Assembly: GCF_042683125.1 (NCBI RefSeq)
Contig: NZ_JBHUIY010000014.1
Coordinates: 1 to 64,000, forward strand
Direction: 5' to 3'
DNA length: 64,000 nucleotides
Source of the DNA: Phaeospirillum tilakii
GTDB taxonomy: Bacteria; Pseudomonadota; Alphaproteobacteria; Rhodospirillales; Magnetospirillaceae
Part shown: positions 50,172-58,746 of the stretch, piece after piece
Numbering within the stretch: the first letter of the stretch is position 1
Layout: every line of letters starts with the position of its first letter
The notes under the pieces: generated by a model
The model's input: the letters and a program-made list of their open reading frames with translations, nothing else
Databases searched by the model: none
Told to the model about the DNA's origin: nothing
Made by a program: the position numbers and the translations under genes

Positions 50172-51110
50172 ATGAACACCATTGCCGTCGTGCTCACGGA
50201 ACCGGAGCGCCTCGAGCTTAGTCGATTGGAACTGACGCCTCCCGGTGACGAGGACGTCGTCGTCGATATCGAGTGGAGCGGCATCAGCACCGGCACCGAG
50301 CGTCTTCTTTATACCGGCCGCATGCCGCCGTTCCCCGGCATGGGCTATCCCCTGGTTCCCGGTTACGAATCCGTCGGCCGCGTCGCCCTGGCCGGCCCGG
50401 CCTCCGGCCGCCGCGTCGGCGAGCGGGTGTTCGTGCCCGGCGCCCGCTGTTATGGCGAGGTGCGCGGCCTGTTCGGCGGCGCCGCCCAGCGGGTGGTGGT
50501 GCCGGGTGCCCGGGTCCATCCGGTCGAGGATTCGCTGGGCGAACGCGCCGTGCTGCTGGCGCTGGCCGCCACCGCCTATCACACCATGGCGCCCGAAGGG
50601 GTCCGTCTGCCCGAGCTGATCGTCGGTCACGGCGTGCTCGGCCGGCTGGTCGCCCGCATCGCGGTGGCGCTCGGCGCCCAGCCGACGGTGTGGGAGCGCA
50701 ATCCGGTGCGGATGGACGGGGCCCAGGGCTACGCGGTGATCGATCCGGCCACCGACACCCGCCAGGATTACCGCGCGATCTATGACGTCAGCGGCGATGT
50801 CGGTCTGCTCGACACCCTGATCGGCCGTCTCGCCCCCGGGGGCGAGGTGGTGCTGGCCGGGTTCTATCACGAGCCGGTCAGCTTCGCCTTCCCGCCCGCC
50901 TTCATGCGCGAGGCGCGGCTGCGCATCGCCGCCGAATGGCGCGAGCCGGACCTGCCGGCGGTGATGGCCCTGATCCGCGACGGCAAGCTGTCGCTCGACG
51001 GCCTGATCACCCACCGCCATCCGGCGCCCGAGGCCGCCCAGGCCTACCGGACCGCGTTCAGCGATCCGACCTGTCTCAAGATGATTCTCGATTGGGGAGC
51101 TTGCTCATGA
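50172..51110 (+). CDS. bchC: bacteriochlorophyllide a dehydrogenase
   Basis: 312 residues of the zinc-type alcohol dehydrogenase fold. Oxidises the 3-hydroxyethyl group to the 3-acetyl of bacteriochlorophyllide. Marks: 'VVVDIEWSGISTGTERLLY', 'PLVPGYESVGRV', 'GERVFVPGARCYG' and 'LIVGHGVLGRLVARI' (NAD-binding). The zinc ligands of ordinary alcohol dehydrogenases are mostly absent, as usual in BchC. Shares an ATGA overlap with bchX. Confidence 0.96.
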   Translation: MNTIAVVLTEPERLELSRLELTPPGDEDVVVDIEWSGISTGTERLLYTGRMPPFPGMGYPLVPGYESVGRVALAGPASGRRVGERVFVPGARCYGEVRGLFGGAAQRVVVPGARVHPVEDSLGERAVLLALAATAYHTMAPEGVRLPELIVGHGVLGRLVARIAVALGAQPTVWERNPVRMDGAQGYAVIDPATDTRQDYRAIYDVSGDVGLLDTLIGRLAPGGEVVLAGFYHEPVSFAFPPAFMREARLRIAAEWREPDLPAVMALIRDGKLSLDGLITHRHPAPEAAQAYRTAFSDPTCLKMILDWGACS

Positions 51111-52102
51111 CCGCGCCGCTCGATGGCGTCCCTCCGTCCGGCAAGGGAGGCGCGGCCGCGCCGGGGGTCCTGGCCGATGGCCGCAGCCGGGCGGCGGCCA
51201 AGACCCAGATCATCGCCATCTATGGCAAGGGGGGCATCGGCAAGAGCTTCACGCTCGCCAACCTCTCCTACATGATGGCCCAGCGCGGCAAGAAGGTGCT
51301 GCTGATCGGCTGCGACCCGAAGAGCGACACCACCTCGCTGCTGTTCGGCGGTCGCGCCTGTCCGACCATCATCGAGACCTCGGCCCGCAAGAAGGCGGCG
51401 GGCGAGGAGGTGACGATCGGCGACGTCTGCTTCAAGCGCGACGGGGTGTTCGCGATGGAGCTGGGCGGGCCGGAGGTCGGTCGCGGCTGTGGCGGCCGTG
51501 GCATCATCCACGGCTTCGAGATCCTGGAGAAGCTCGGCTTCCATGACTGGGATTTCGATTACGTCCTGCTCGATTTCCTCGGCGACGTGGTGTGCGGCGG
51601 GTTCGGCCTGCCGATCTCGCGCGACATGTGCCAGAAGGTGATCGTGGTCGGTGCCAACGACCTCCAGTCGCTCTACGTCGCCAACAACGTCTGTTCGGCG
51701 GTCGAGTATTTCCGTCGCCTCGGCGGCAATGTCGGCGTCGCCGGCATCGTCATCAACAAGGATGACGGCACCGGCGAGGCTCAGGCCTTCGCCGCCCAGG
51801 CCCAGATTCCGATCCTCGCCACCATTCCCGCCGACGAGGGGATCCGCCGGCTGTCGGCCGCCTACGAGATCGTCGCCCAGCCCGACGGCACCTGGGGCCC
51901 GCTGTTCGCGGCGCTGGCCGAGCAGGTCGATCTGGCGCCGCCGATCCATCCGAAGCCGCTGTCGCAGGAAGGCCTCCTCAACCTGTTCAAGGGCGACGCG
52001 GTCGGTCGCGACGTGACCCTGGTCCCGGCCACCGCCGAGGATATGGGTGGGCTTCAGGCGGCCCGCAAGCCCTCGCTCGAAGTCATCTACGAAACCCCGT
52101 AA
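51107..52102 (+). CDS. bchX: chlorophyllide reductase iron protein subunit X
   Basis: 331 residues. NifH-like ATPase that passes electrons to BchYZ. P-loop 'IYGKGGIGKSFTLANLSY', cluster cysteines in 'EVGRGCGGRGII' and 'DFLGDVVCGGFGLP', switch region 'GCDPKSDTTSLLF'. Reduces the B ring of chlorophyllide a in the committed bacteriochlorophyll step. Overlaps bchC, and lies 14 bases before bchY. Confidence 0.97.
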   Translation: MTAPLDGVPPSGKGGAAAPGVLADGRSRAAAKTQIIAIYGKGGIGKSFTLANLSYMMAQRGKKVLLIGCDPKSDTTSLLFGGRACPTIIETSARKKAAGEEVTIGDVCFKRDGVFAMELGGPEVGRGCGGRGIIHGFEILEKLGFHDWDFDYVLLDFLGDVVCGGFGLPISRDMCQKVIVVGANDLQSLYVANNVCSAVEYFRRLGGNVGVAGIVINKDDGTGEAQAFAAQAQIPILATIPADEGIRRLSAAYEIVAQPDGTWGPLFAALAEQVDLAPPIHPKPLSQEGLLNLFKGDAVGRDVTLVPATAEDMGGLQAARKPSLEVIYETP

Positions 52103-52116
52103 GGAAGCCCCTGTCG

Positions 52117-53523
52117 ATGTCGTCCTCCACCCTCCTCACGCCGGCCTCGACCGGTCCCGGCTGCTCCGGCAGCGGGGAGACCGCGTCGGCGGGGAGTGTC
52201 CCGGCCAAGGGGCCGCACGATCAGGCCCAGACGATGTGCCCGGCCTTCGGCGCGCTCCGCGTCGGGCTGCGGATGCGGCGCACCGCCACCATCCTGGTCG
52301 GCTCGGGCTGTTGCGTTTACGGCCTGTCCTTCACCTCGCACTTCTATGGCGCCCGGCGCACCGTCGGCTACGTGCCGTTCGATTCCGAGACGCTGGTGCG
52401 CGGCCAGGTGTTCGAGGACGTGCAGAAGGCGGTCTATCAGATGGCGCGGCCGGAGCAGGTCGATACCGTCATCGTAATCAATCTCTGCGTCCCGACCGCC
52501 TCGGGGGTGCCGCTCGACCTGCTGCCGAAGCAGATCGACGGGGTGCGCATCATCACCATCGAGGTGCCCGGCTTCGGGGTGCCGACCCACGCCGAGGCCA
52601 AGGACGTGCTGAGCGGGGCGATGCTGCGCTATGCCCGGCTCGAGGCCGAATCCGGCCCGGTGGCGGCGCCGCGCGGCGGCCGCGCCGAGCTGCCGACCGT
52701 GGCGCTGATGGGCGAACTGTTCCCGGCCGACCCGATGGTGATCGGCGGGCTGCTCCAGCCGATGGGGCTGGCGCTGGCGCCGCAGGTGCCGTCGCGCGAA
52801 TGGCGCGACCTCTATGCCGCGCTCGATTGCGTCGTCGCCGCCGCGATCCATCCGTTCTACACCAACTCGGTGCGTGAGTTTCAGGCGGCGGGCCGGCCGG
52901 TGGTCGGCTCCGGCCCGGTCGGGTACGAAGGCACCGCCGCGTGGCTGGAGGCGATCGGCAAGGCGGTCGGGATCGGCGACAAGCAGATCGACGCCGCCAA
53001 GGACCGCGCCCTGCCGGGGATCCGCGCCGCGCTCGACGCCCATCCGATCAAGGCCCGCGTCACCGTTTCGGGCTATGAGGGCTCGGAATTGCTGGTGGCC
53101 CGGCTGATGGTCGAGGCCGGGGCCGAGGTGCCCTATGTCGGCACCGCGACGCCGCGCACCCCGTGGAACCAGGGCGATGCCGAATGGCTGGCGGCCAAGG
53201 GCGTCCATGTCCAGTTCCGCGCCACCCTCGAACAGGACATCGCGGCGATGCGGGACGCCCGGCCGGATCTGGCCCTCGGCGTCACTCCGCTGGTGCAGCA
53301 CGCGAAGGAGATGGCGATTCCCGCCCTGTATTTCACCAACATGGTGTCGGCCCGGCCGCTGTTCGGCCCGGCCGGTGCCGGTTCGATCGCCGCGATCGTC
53401 GCCGCCCAGAGCGCCGGCAAGGCCCGGTTCGAACGGATGCTGGCCTTCTTCGATCAGGTCGGCCAGGGCAAGGCCACCGGCTATGGTCCCAACCCGCCGC
53501 TCGGCGCGCAGGGGAGGGCCTGA
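52117..53523 (+). CDS. bchY: chlorophyllide reductase subunit Y
   Basis: 468 residues, NifD-like. Cluster-ligand cysteines are in 'QTMCPAFGALR', 'VGSGCCVYGLSF' and 'VINLCVPTASG'. The N-terminal 40 residues are Ser/Gly-rich and probably disordered. Together with BchZ it binds chlorophyllide and the [4Fe-4S] cluster. Two bases separate its stop from the bchZ start. Confidence 0.96.
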   Translation: MSSSTLLTPASTGPGCSGSGETASAGSVPAKGPHDQAQTMCPAFGALRVGLRMRRTATILVGSGCCVYGLSFTSHFYGARRTVGYVPFDSETLVRGQVFEDVQKAVYQMARPEQVDTVIVINLCVPTASGVPLDLLPKQIDGVRIITIEVPGFGVPTHAEAKDVLSGAMLRYARLEAESGPVAAPRGGRAELPTVALMGELFPADPMVIGGLLQPMGLALAPQVPSREWRDLYAALDCVVAAAIHPFYTNSVREFQAAGRPVVGSGPVGYEGTAAWLEAIGKAVGIGDKQIDAAKDRALPGIRAALDAHPIKARVTVSGYEGSELLVARLMVEAGAEVPYVGTATPRTPWNQGDAEWLAAKGVHVQFRATLEQDIAAMRDARPDLALGVTPLVQHAKEMAIPALYFTNMVSARPLFGPAGAGSIAAIVAAQSAGKARFERMLAFFDQVGQGKATGYGPNPPLGAQGRA

Positions 53524-53525
53524 TT

Positions 53526-54986
53526 ATGCTGGTGCTCGATCTCGACCGGGCGGGCGGCTACTGGGGCGCGGTCTACGCCTTCTCGGCGATCCGTGGCCTG
53601 CGGCTGGTGATCGACGGGCCGGTCGGCTGTGAAAACCTGCCGGTGACCGCGGTGCTGCATTACACCGACGCGCTGCCGCCGCATGAACTGCCGATCGTGG
53701 TGACCGGGCTGTCGGAAGAGCAGCTGTCGATGAGTGGCACCGAGGACGCGCTGCGGCGCGCCAGCGCCACCCAGGACCAGTCGATGCCGGCGGTGGTGCT
53801 GACCGGCTCGATCGCCGAGATGATCGGCGGCGGCGTCACCCCGGAAGGGTCGAACCTGCTGCGCTTCATCCCGCGCACCATCGACGACGACCAGTGGCAG
53901 GCGGCCGACCGGGCGATCTTCTGGCTGTGGACCCAGTTCGGCGCCAAGCATGCCCCGGCCAAGCCGCGGGTGCGGGCGGCGGGGGAAAAGCCGCGCGTCA
54001 ACATCATCGGCCCGATTTACGGCACCTTCAACATGCCGTCCGATCTCGCCGAGATCCGCCGGCTGGTCGAGGGGATCGGCTGCGAGGTCAATCTGGTGTT
54101 CCCGCTCGGGACCCATGTCGACGACATCCGCCGGCTGGGCGACGCCGACGTCAACATCGTGATGTACCGCGAATTCGGCCGCAAGCTGTGCGAGGAACTG
54201 GGCAAGCCCTACCTCCAGGCGCCGATCGGGGTGTTCTCGACCACCGCCTTCCTGACCAAGCTGGGCGAACTGACCGGGCTCGATCCCGAGCCGTTCATCG
54301 CCCAGGAGAAGCAGACCACGCTGAAGCCGGTGTGGGATCTGTGGCGGTCGGTGACCCAGGATTTCTTCGCCACCGCCCCGTTCGGCATCGTCGCCAGCGA
54401 GACCTATGTGCGGGGCGTGCGCGGCTTCCTCGAGGGCGAACTGGGCATGCCCTGCGCCTTTGCCATCGCCCGTCAGGCTGGAGTCAAGCCGGATAACCAA
54501 AAGGTCAGAGAGGCGCTCAAGGCGAATCCGCCGTTGGTCCTGTATGGCTCCTATAACGAGCGTATGTATGCGGCCGAATTGGGGCTGCGTTCGATGTATA
54601 TTCCAGCTTCTTTTCCCGGTGCCATCGTCAGGCGCTCGACCGGGACCCCTTTTATGGGGTATGCTGGCGCAACTTATCTGGTGCAGGAATACTGCAACGC
54701 GCTGTTCGACGCGCTGTTCCATATCCTGCCCTTGGGGACTGAGCTGGATCAGGTCGAGGGGACCCTGTCGCGTCTGGCTCGGATGGAGGCATTGGCCTGG
54801 GACGACGACGCGAGTCGGACGCTCGAGGCCGCTGTGGAGAGGGAACCGTTCCTGCTGAGAATTTCCGCCGCCAAGCGACTCCGCGACAGCGTTGAGCACG
54901 AGGTGCGCACGGCAGGAAGGGATCGGGTGACTGCGGCGGATGTGTCCGCCGCGCTGACCGCGCAGGGCGCGGGACGGGCGGCCTAG
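53526..54986 (+). CDS. bchZ: chlorophyllide reductase subunit Z
   Basis: 486 residues, NifK-like. 'GPVGCENLPVTAVLHYTD' carries the cluster cysteine, and 'GTFNMPSDLAEIRRL' and 'YREFGRKLCEELGKPY' are family stretches. C-terminal small helical domain as in protochlorophyllide reductase BchB. Codon use changes sharply at about base 54480: the last 500 bases use AGA, AGG, CGA, TTG and ACT codons that are rare before. Followed by pufB after 100 bases, with no pufQ between. Confidence 0.96.
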   Translation: MLVLDLDRAGGYWGAVYAFSAIRGLRLVIDGPVGCENLPVTAVLHYTDALPPHELPIVVTGLSEEQLSMSGTEDALRRASATQDQSMPAVVLTGSIAEMIGGGVTPEGSNLLRFIPRTIDDDQWQAADRAIFWLWTQFGAKHAPAKPRVRAAGEKPRVNIIGPIYGTFNMPSDLAEIRRLVEGIGCEVNLVFPLGTHVDDIRRLGDADVNIVMYREFGRKLCEELGKPYLQAPIGVFSTTAFLTKLGELTGLDPEPFIAQEKQTTLKPVWDLWRSVTQDFFATAPFGIVASETYVRGVRGFLEGELGMPCAFAIARQAGVKPDNQKVREALKANPPLVLYGSYNERMYAAELGLRSMYIPASFPGAIVRRSTGTPFMGYAGATYLVQEYCNALFDALFHILPLGTELDQVEGTLSRLARMEALAWDDDASRTLEAAVEREPFLLRISAAKRLRDSVEHEVRTAGRDRVTAADVSAALTAQGAGRAA

Positions 54987-55086
54987 GGCCGGTCACCAAG
55001 CGAGTTTGCCGGCCCGTTCGCGGACCGGCGCCCCGCCGCCTGGGGGAGGCGGTTATGGCCGGAAGGCCTGTCGTTGGGAGTTCAAT

Positions 55087-55314
55087 ATGGCTAACTCAAT
55101 AAGAGGAGGCGGGACCTTGTCTGGTCTGTCCGAGTCAGAAGCGCAGGAGTTCCACGGCATTTTCGTGACGAGCTTCATCTCCTTCATCGTAGTCGCCATC
55201 GTCGCGCACTTCCTCGCTTGGAAGTGGCGCCCCTGGCTGCCGGGCGTCAAGGGCTACGCGTTGCTTGACAACGCCAGCACCGTTGCGTCGTCGGTTCTCT
55301 CCAGCCTGGTCTAA
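55087..55314 (+). CDS. pufB: light-harvesting LH1 beta polypeptide, C-terminally extended
   Basis: 75 residues versus about 47-60 in relatives. One transmembrane helix. Bacteriochlorophyll-ligand His is H41 in 'IVAHFLAWKWRPWLPG', preceded by the conserved 'SESEAQEFHGIF' with H23. After 'GVKGY', where R. rubrum LH1 beta ends, a tail of about 18 residues follows ('ALLDNASTVASSVLSSLV'). The ATG at 55087 has GGGAG at good spacing; an internal TTG preceded by AGAGGAGG could give a form ten residues shorter. Forms the LH1 ring with PufA. Confidence 0.95.
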   Translation: MANSIRGGGTLSGLSESEAQEFHGIFVTSFISFIVVAIVAHFLAWKWRPWLPGVKGYALLDNASTVASSVLSSLV

Positions 55315-55327
55315 GGAGGCTACGTAA

Positions 55328-55513
55328 ATGTGGAAGATTTGGACTCTGTACGATCCGAGAAGAACTCTGACCGCGCTGTTCACCTTCCTGACCGTCCTCG
55401 GTCTGCTGATCCACTTCCTGCTGCTCAGCACCGATCGGTTCAACTGGCTTGACGGCGCCCGGGTTGCGCATGGATCCGTGGTCCAGCAGACCCTTCCGGT
55501 GCCGGCGAAGTAA
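55328..55513 (+). CDS. pufA: light-harvesting LH1 alpha polypeptide
   Basis: 61 residues. 'MWKIWTLYDPRRTL' at the N-terminus, a single transmembrane helix with the ligand His at H29 ('GLLIHFLLLST'), then 'DRFNWLDGA' as in R. rubrum. The C-terminal tail 'SVVQQTLPVPAK' may be trimmed. TAAGGAGGC gives a very strong ribosome site, matching the high expression of antenna proteins. Followed by two hairpins before pufL. Confidence 0.97.
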   Translation: MWKIWTLYDPRRTLTALFTFLTVLGLLIHFLLLSTDRFNWLDGARVAHGSVVQQTLPVPAK

Positions 55514-55519
55514 GTAGCG

Positions 55520-55558
55520 TGGGCTAGGGCTTGGGCATGCGTCGTCCACCCTAGCCCA
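55520..55558 (+). promoter_or_regulatory. pufA-pufL intercistronic hairpin 1
   Basis: TGGGCTAGGG pairs with CCCTAGCCCA around a 19-base loop, starting 7 bases after the pufA stop. Such stems protect upstream pufBA mRNA from 3' exonucleases and give more antenna than reaction-centre protein, as established for Rhodobacter. Confidence 0.75.
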
Positions 55559-55582
55559 AAGCTGGCAATGTTCAGGCGAGGT

Positions 55583-55606
55583 CGCGGGGGATTCTTATCC
55601 CCCGCG
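55583..55606 (+). promoter_or_regulatory. pufA-pufL intercistronic hairpin 2
   Basis: CGCGGGGGAT-tctt-ATCCCCCGCG, a perfect 10-base-pair stem 25 bases before the pufL start. No T-run, so it is more likely a decay barrier than a terminator. Confidence 0.8.
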
Positions 55607-55630
55607 CCTCTCTAAAGGGTGGACTTCAAC

Positions 55631-56455
55631 ATGGCGATGCTCAGTTTCGAGAAGAAATACCGCGTCCGAGGGGGGACGCTGGTGGGCGGCGATCTGTTCG
55701 ATTTTTGGGTGGGGCCGTTTTACGTCGGGTTTTTCGGGGTGACGACGGTTTTCTTCACCTTGCTCGGCGTCGCCCTCATCGTTTTGGCTGCGTCGCACGG
55801 CCCGACGTGGAATCCGTGGGAGATCAGCATCGCCCCTCCTGATCTCAGCTACGGTCTTGGTTTCGCGCCGCTGAACGAAGGCGGCTTCTGGCAGTTCATC
55901 ACCATCTGCGCGATTGGCGCCTTCGTGTCGTGGGCGCTGCGACAGGTTGAGATTTCCCGCAAGCTGGGCATCGGGCTGCATGTCCCGTTCGCCTTCAGCT
56001 TTGCGATTCTTGCGTATGTCACCTTGGTGGTCATCCGTCCGGTGCTGCTGGGCGCCTGGGGCTTCGGTTTCCCCTACGGCATCTTCAGCCACCTCGACTG
56101 GGTGTCGAACGTCGGCTACCAGTTCCTGCACTTCCACTACAACCCCGCGCACATGATCGCGATCAGCTTCTTCTTCACCAACGCCCTGGCGCTGGCGATG
56201 CATGGCGGTCTGATCCTGTCGGCCTCCAATCCGGGCAAGGGCGAAGTGGTGAAGGCGGCGGAACACGAAGATACCTTCTTCCGTGACGTGGTCGGCTATT
56301 CGAGCGGCGCGCTGGCGATTCACCGCATCGGCCTGTTCCTCGCGATCTCGGCGGCTTTCTGGAGCGCGGTCTGCATCGTGATCTCCGGTCCGTTCTGGAC
56401 CCGCGGGTGGCCCGAGTGGTGGGGCTGGTGGCTCAATCTGCCCGTCTGGCGCTAA
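55631..56455 (+). CDS. pufL: photosynthetic reaction centre L subunit
   Basis: 274 residues, five transmembrane helices. 'LSFEKKYRVRGGTLVGGDLF' at the start; 'FHYNPAHMIAISFF' carries the special-pair His, 'ALAMHGGLILSA' and 'AIHRIGLFLAI' the iron ligands. Close to R. rubrum PufL. ATG 55631 is chosen over a GTG at 55619, because the protein then starts MAMLSF and AGGGTGGA lies before it. Binds the primary donor, accessory pigments and quinones with PufM. Confidence 0.97.
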   Translation: MAMLSFEKKYRVRGGTLVGGDLFDFWVGPFYVGFFGVTTVFFTLLGVALIVLAASHGPTWNPWEISIAPPDLSYGLGFAPLNEGGFWQFITICAIGAFVSWALRQVEISRKLGIGLHVPFAFSFAILAYVTLVVIRPVLLGAWGFGFPYGIFSHLDWVSNVGYQFLHFHYNPAHMIAISFFFTNALALAMHGGLILSASNPGKGEVVKAAEHEDTFFRDVVGYSSGALAIHRIGLFLAISAAFWSAVCIVISGPFWTRGWPEWWGWWLNLPVWR

Positions 56456-56470
56456 CGCAAGGTGACCGTA

Positions 56471-57445
56471 ATGACCGAATATCAAAACATCTTCAACCGC
56501 GTGCAAATCCGCGGTGAAACCTATCCGGGCATCGCGTTGCCACCCGGCCACGACGAGCGCTTCGGCAAGGGCTTCTTCGCCTACTGGGTCGGCAAGGTCG
56601 CGAATGCGCAGATCGGGCCGATCTATCTCGGCGGTTGGGGCGTTGCGTCGGCGCTGTGCTTCGGCATCGCCGCCTTCGTCTGCTTCTTCAGCTTCATGTC
56701 GCAGGTGAGCTGGGACTGGATCCAGTTCGTCCGTCAGTTCTTCTGGCTGGCGGTCGAGCCGCCGGCGCCGAGCTACGGCCTGCATCTGCCCCCGCTGGCC
56801 GAAGGCGGTTGGTGGCTGATCACCGGTTTCTTCCTGACCGCCTCGATTCTGTGCTGGTGGGTGCGCGTCTACACCCGCGCCCGGGCTCTCGGCCTTGGCA
56901 CGCACGTGGCGTGGGCGTTTGCCGCCGCGATCTTCTTCTACCTCAGCCTCGGCCTGTTCCGGCCGCTGCTGATGGGGTCCTGGGGTGAGGCGGTGCCGTT
57001 CGGCCTGTTCCCGCACCTCGACTGGACCGCGTCGATCTCGATCCGCTACGGCAACTTCTACTACAACCCGTTCCATGCTCTTTCGATTGCCTTCCTCTAT
57101 GGGTCGGCGGTGCTGTTCGCCATGCATGGCGGCACCCTGCTGGCGGTCAGCCGTTACGGCGGCGATCGCGAGCTGGAGCAGATCGTCGATCGCGGTACCG
57201 CGGTCGAGCGCGCGATGCTGCTGTGGCGCTGGCAGCTCGGTTTCAATGCCACGATCGAGTCGTTCCATCGCTGGGGCTACTGGTTCGCGGTGCTGACCGT
57301 CCTGACCGCCGCTATCGGCATCCTTCTGACCGGAACCGTGGTTGACAACTGGTATCTGTGGGCCGTCAAGCACAGTTTCGCTCCGTCCTATCCGCCGGTG
57401 TTCCACGTCACGGATCCGGCCTTGACCTCGGGGGTGGCGCAATGA
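56471..57445 (+). CDS. pufM: photosynthetic reaction centre M subunit
   Basis: 324 residues, five transmembrane helices. 'NPFHALSIAFLYGSAVLFA' holds the special-pair His, 'MHGGTLLA' and 'ESFHRWGYWFA' the iron ligands. The C-terminus extends about 15 residues past the last helix ('VFHVTDPALTSG'), as in bacteria with a bound tetraheme cytochrome. ATG 56471 follows AAGGTGA. ATGA overlap with pufC. Confidence 0.97.
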   Translation: MTEYQNIFNRVQIRGETYPGIALPPGHDERFGKGFFAYWVGKVANAQIGPIYLGGWGVASALCFGIAAFVCFFSFMSQVSWDWIQFVRQFFWLAVEPPAPSYGLHLPPLAEGGWWLITGFFLTASILCWWVRVYTRARALGLGTHVAWAFAAAIFFYLSLGLFRPLLMGSWGEAVPFGLFPHLDWTASISIRYGNFYYNPFHALSIAFLYGSAVLFAMHGGTLLAVSRYGGDRELEQIVDRGTAVERAMLLWRWQLGFNATIESFHRWGYWFAVLTVLTAAIGILLTGTVVDNWYLWAVKHSFAPSYPPVFHVTDPALTSGVAQ

Positions 57446-58476
57446 AACTCGGAATTTCCGCTGTCATCGGACTCGCCGCCATCGCTGGCGCTGTGTTCGT
57501 CGCCACCACCTTTACCACGCCCCCGATCGACTCCGTGCAGCGCGGCTATCGCGGCCTGGGCATGATTCAGTCCTACCAGAATCGCGCCTATACCCGCCTC
57601 GTCGCCGCCAACCAGGCGCCGGAAGTGCTGCCGGCCGCCGATCCGGAAGGCAAGAAGGCCTCGGCCGAGTACAAGAACCTCAAGGTTCTGGGTGATCTCG
57701 ACAAGGCCGAGTTCGACCGCCTGATGATGGCGATGACCAGCTGGGTCTCGCCGGACGCGGGCTGCAACTACTGCCACAATCCCGAGGACATGGCTTCCGA
57801 CGAACTCTACACCAAGACGGTCGCCCGTCGGATGCTCGAGATGGTCGGGACCATCAACACCAAGTTCAAGGCCCACGTCGCCGAAACCGGCGTGACCTGC
57901 TACACCTGCCATCGTGGCGCGCCGGTGCCCAGCTACATCTGGTACACCAACACCAACGTGAGCCACGCTTCCGGCTACGCCCCCATCCCGAGCGGTCAGA
58001 ACCGTGCCTCGGCGGTGGTGGCCGATACCGCGCTGCCCTACGACGTGTTCACGCCGTTCCTGAAGGAAGCCAACGACCTCCGCATCATCCCGCAGCAGGC
58101 TCTGCCGCAGAAGGATGCCGGTCCGCGCAAGTCGATCATTCAGGCGGAATGGACCTATGGCCTGATGACCCACATCTCTGACGGCCTGGGCGTCAATTGC
58201 ACCTACTGCCACAACAGCCGGTCCTTCACCGACTGGAGTGAAAGCACCCCGCAGCGTGTGGTGGCGTGGAACGCCATCCGTCACGTCCGCGAGCTGAACA
58301 ACACGGTGTTCGATCCGCTGGCGAAGATCCTTCCGGCCGCCCGTCTGGGCGCGGCGGGTGATGCGCCCAAGATCAATTGCACCACTTGCCACCAGGGGAC
58401 CTTCAAGCCGCTCCTCGGTGTGTCCCAGCTGAAGGATTATCCGGAGCTGGCCACCCCGCTGTCGGTGAAGAACTAA
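57442..58476 (+). CDS. pufC: reaction-centre tetraheme cytochrome c subunit
   Basis: 344 residues. Four c-type heme sites: CNYCH (108), CYTCH (153), CTYCH (253) and CTTCH (313), with methionines nearby as sixth ligands for most. Donates electrons to the oxidised special pair from the periplasm. The N-terminus 'MKLGISAVIGLAAIAGAVFV' lacks a lipobox cysteine, so it is probably held by an uncleaved helix rather than by lipid as in Blastochloris. Last gene of the puf operon, followed by a hairpin. Confidence 0.97.
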   Translation: MKLGISAVIGLAAIAGAVFVATTFTTPPIDSVQRGYRGLGMIQSYQNRAYTRLVAANQAPEVLPAADPEGKKASAEYKNLKVLGDLDKAEFDRLMMAMTSWVSPDAGCNYCHNPEDMASDELYTKTVARRMLEMVGTINTKFKAHVAETGVTCYTCHRGAPVPSYIWYTNTNVSHASGYAPIPSGQNRASAVVADTALPYDVFTPFLKEANDLRIIPQQALPQKDAGPRKSIIQAEWTYGLMTHISDGLGVNCTYCHNSRSFTDWSESTPQRVVAWNAIRHVRELNNTVFDPLAKILPAARLGAAGDAPKINCTTCHQGTFKPLLGVSQLKDYPELATPLSVKN

Positions 58477-58492
58477 GCCCTTCCTCTCCGCG

Positions 58493-58519
58493 CCGGCAGA
58501 TGAGCTCTTCATCTGCCGG
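58493..58519 (+). terminator. hairpin after pufC
   Basis: CCGGCAGATGA-gctct-TCATCTGCCGG, a perfect 11-base-pair stem 16 bases after the pufC stop, without a strong T-run. Probable end of the puf transcript or a 3' stabilising stem. Confidence 0.65.
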
Positions 58520-58630
58520 ACGGACCAAGGATCGGACCCCAGTCGGGGGGAAGCCTGGTTTCAGGCTTCGCGCCGAACCGTTTTAGGGGGCCGCTCTTGC
58601 CCACTCTTCCATCGGGTTTCGGGGTGATAT

Positions 58631-58676
58631 GTGGGCTCCGCCCACCCCCGCCAAGGGCCGCAAGGCCCTTGGAACC
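58631..58676 (+). repeat. bipartite hairpin element, copy F (type 2)
   Basis: GTGGGC-tcc-GCCCAC, linker CCCCG, CCAAGGGCC-gcaa-GGCCCTTGG, then AACC. Nearly identical in reverse to copy G, so together they form a long inverted repeat of about 45 bases per arm. Confidence 0.8.
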
Positions 58677-58746
58677 CATTGGTTGTCGGGTGCGGAGCGG
58701 CCTTCCCGCTTGGGCGCGGGCGTTTGCCGCGCGAAGGGCAAGGAAC

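Noticed and set aside
54987..55086. Possible pufQ between bchZ and pufB
   Set aside because: Only 100 bases are available and no PufQ-like frame fits.
57446..58476. Possible pufX after pufM
   Set aside because: The gene after pufM is clearly the tetraheme cytochrome pufC with four CxxCH sites.
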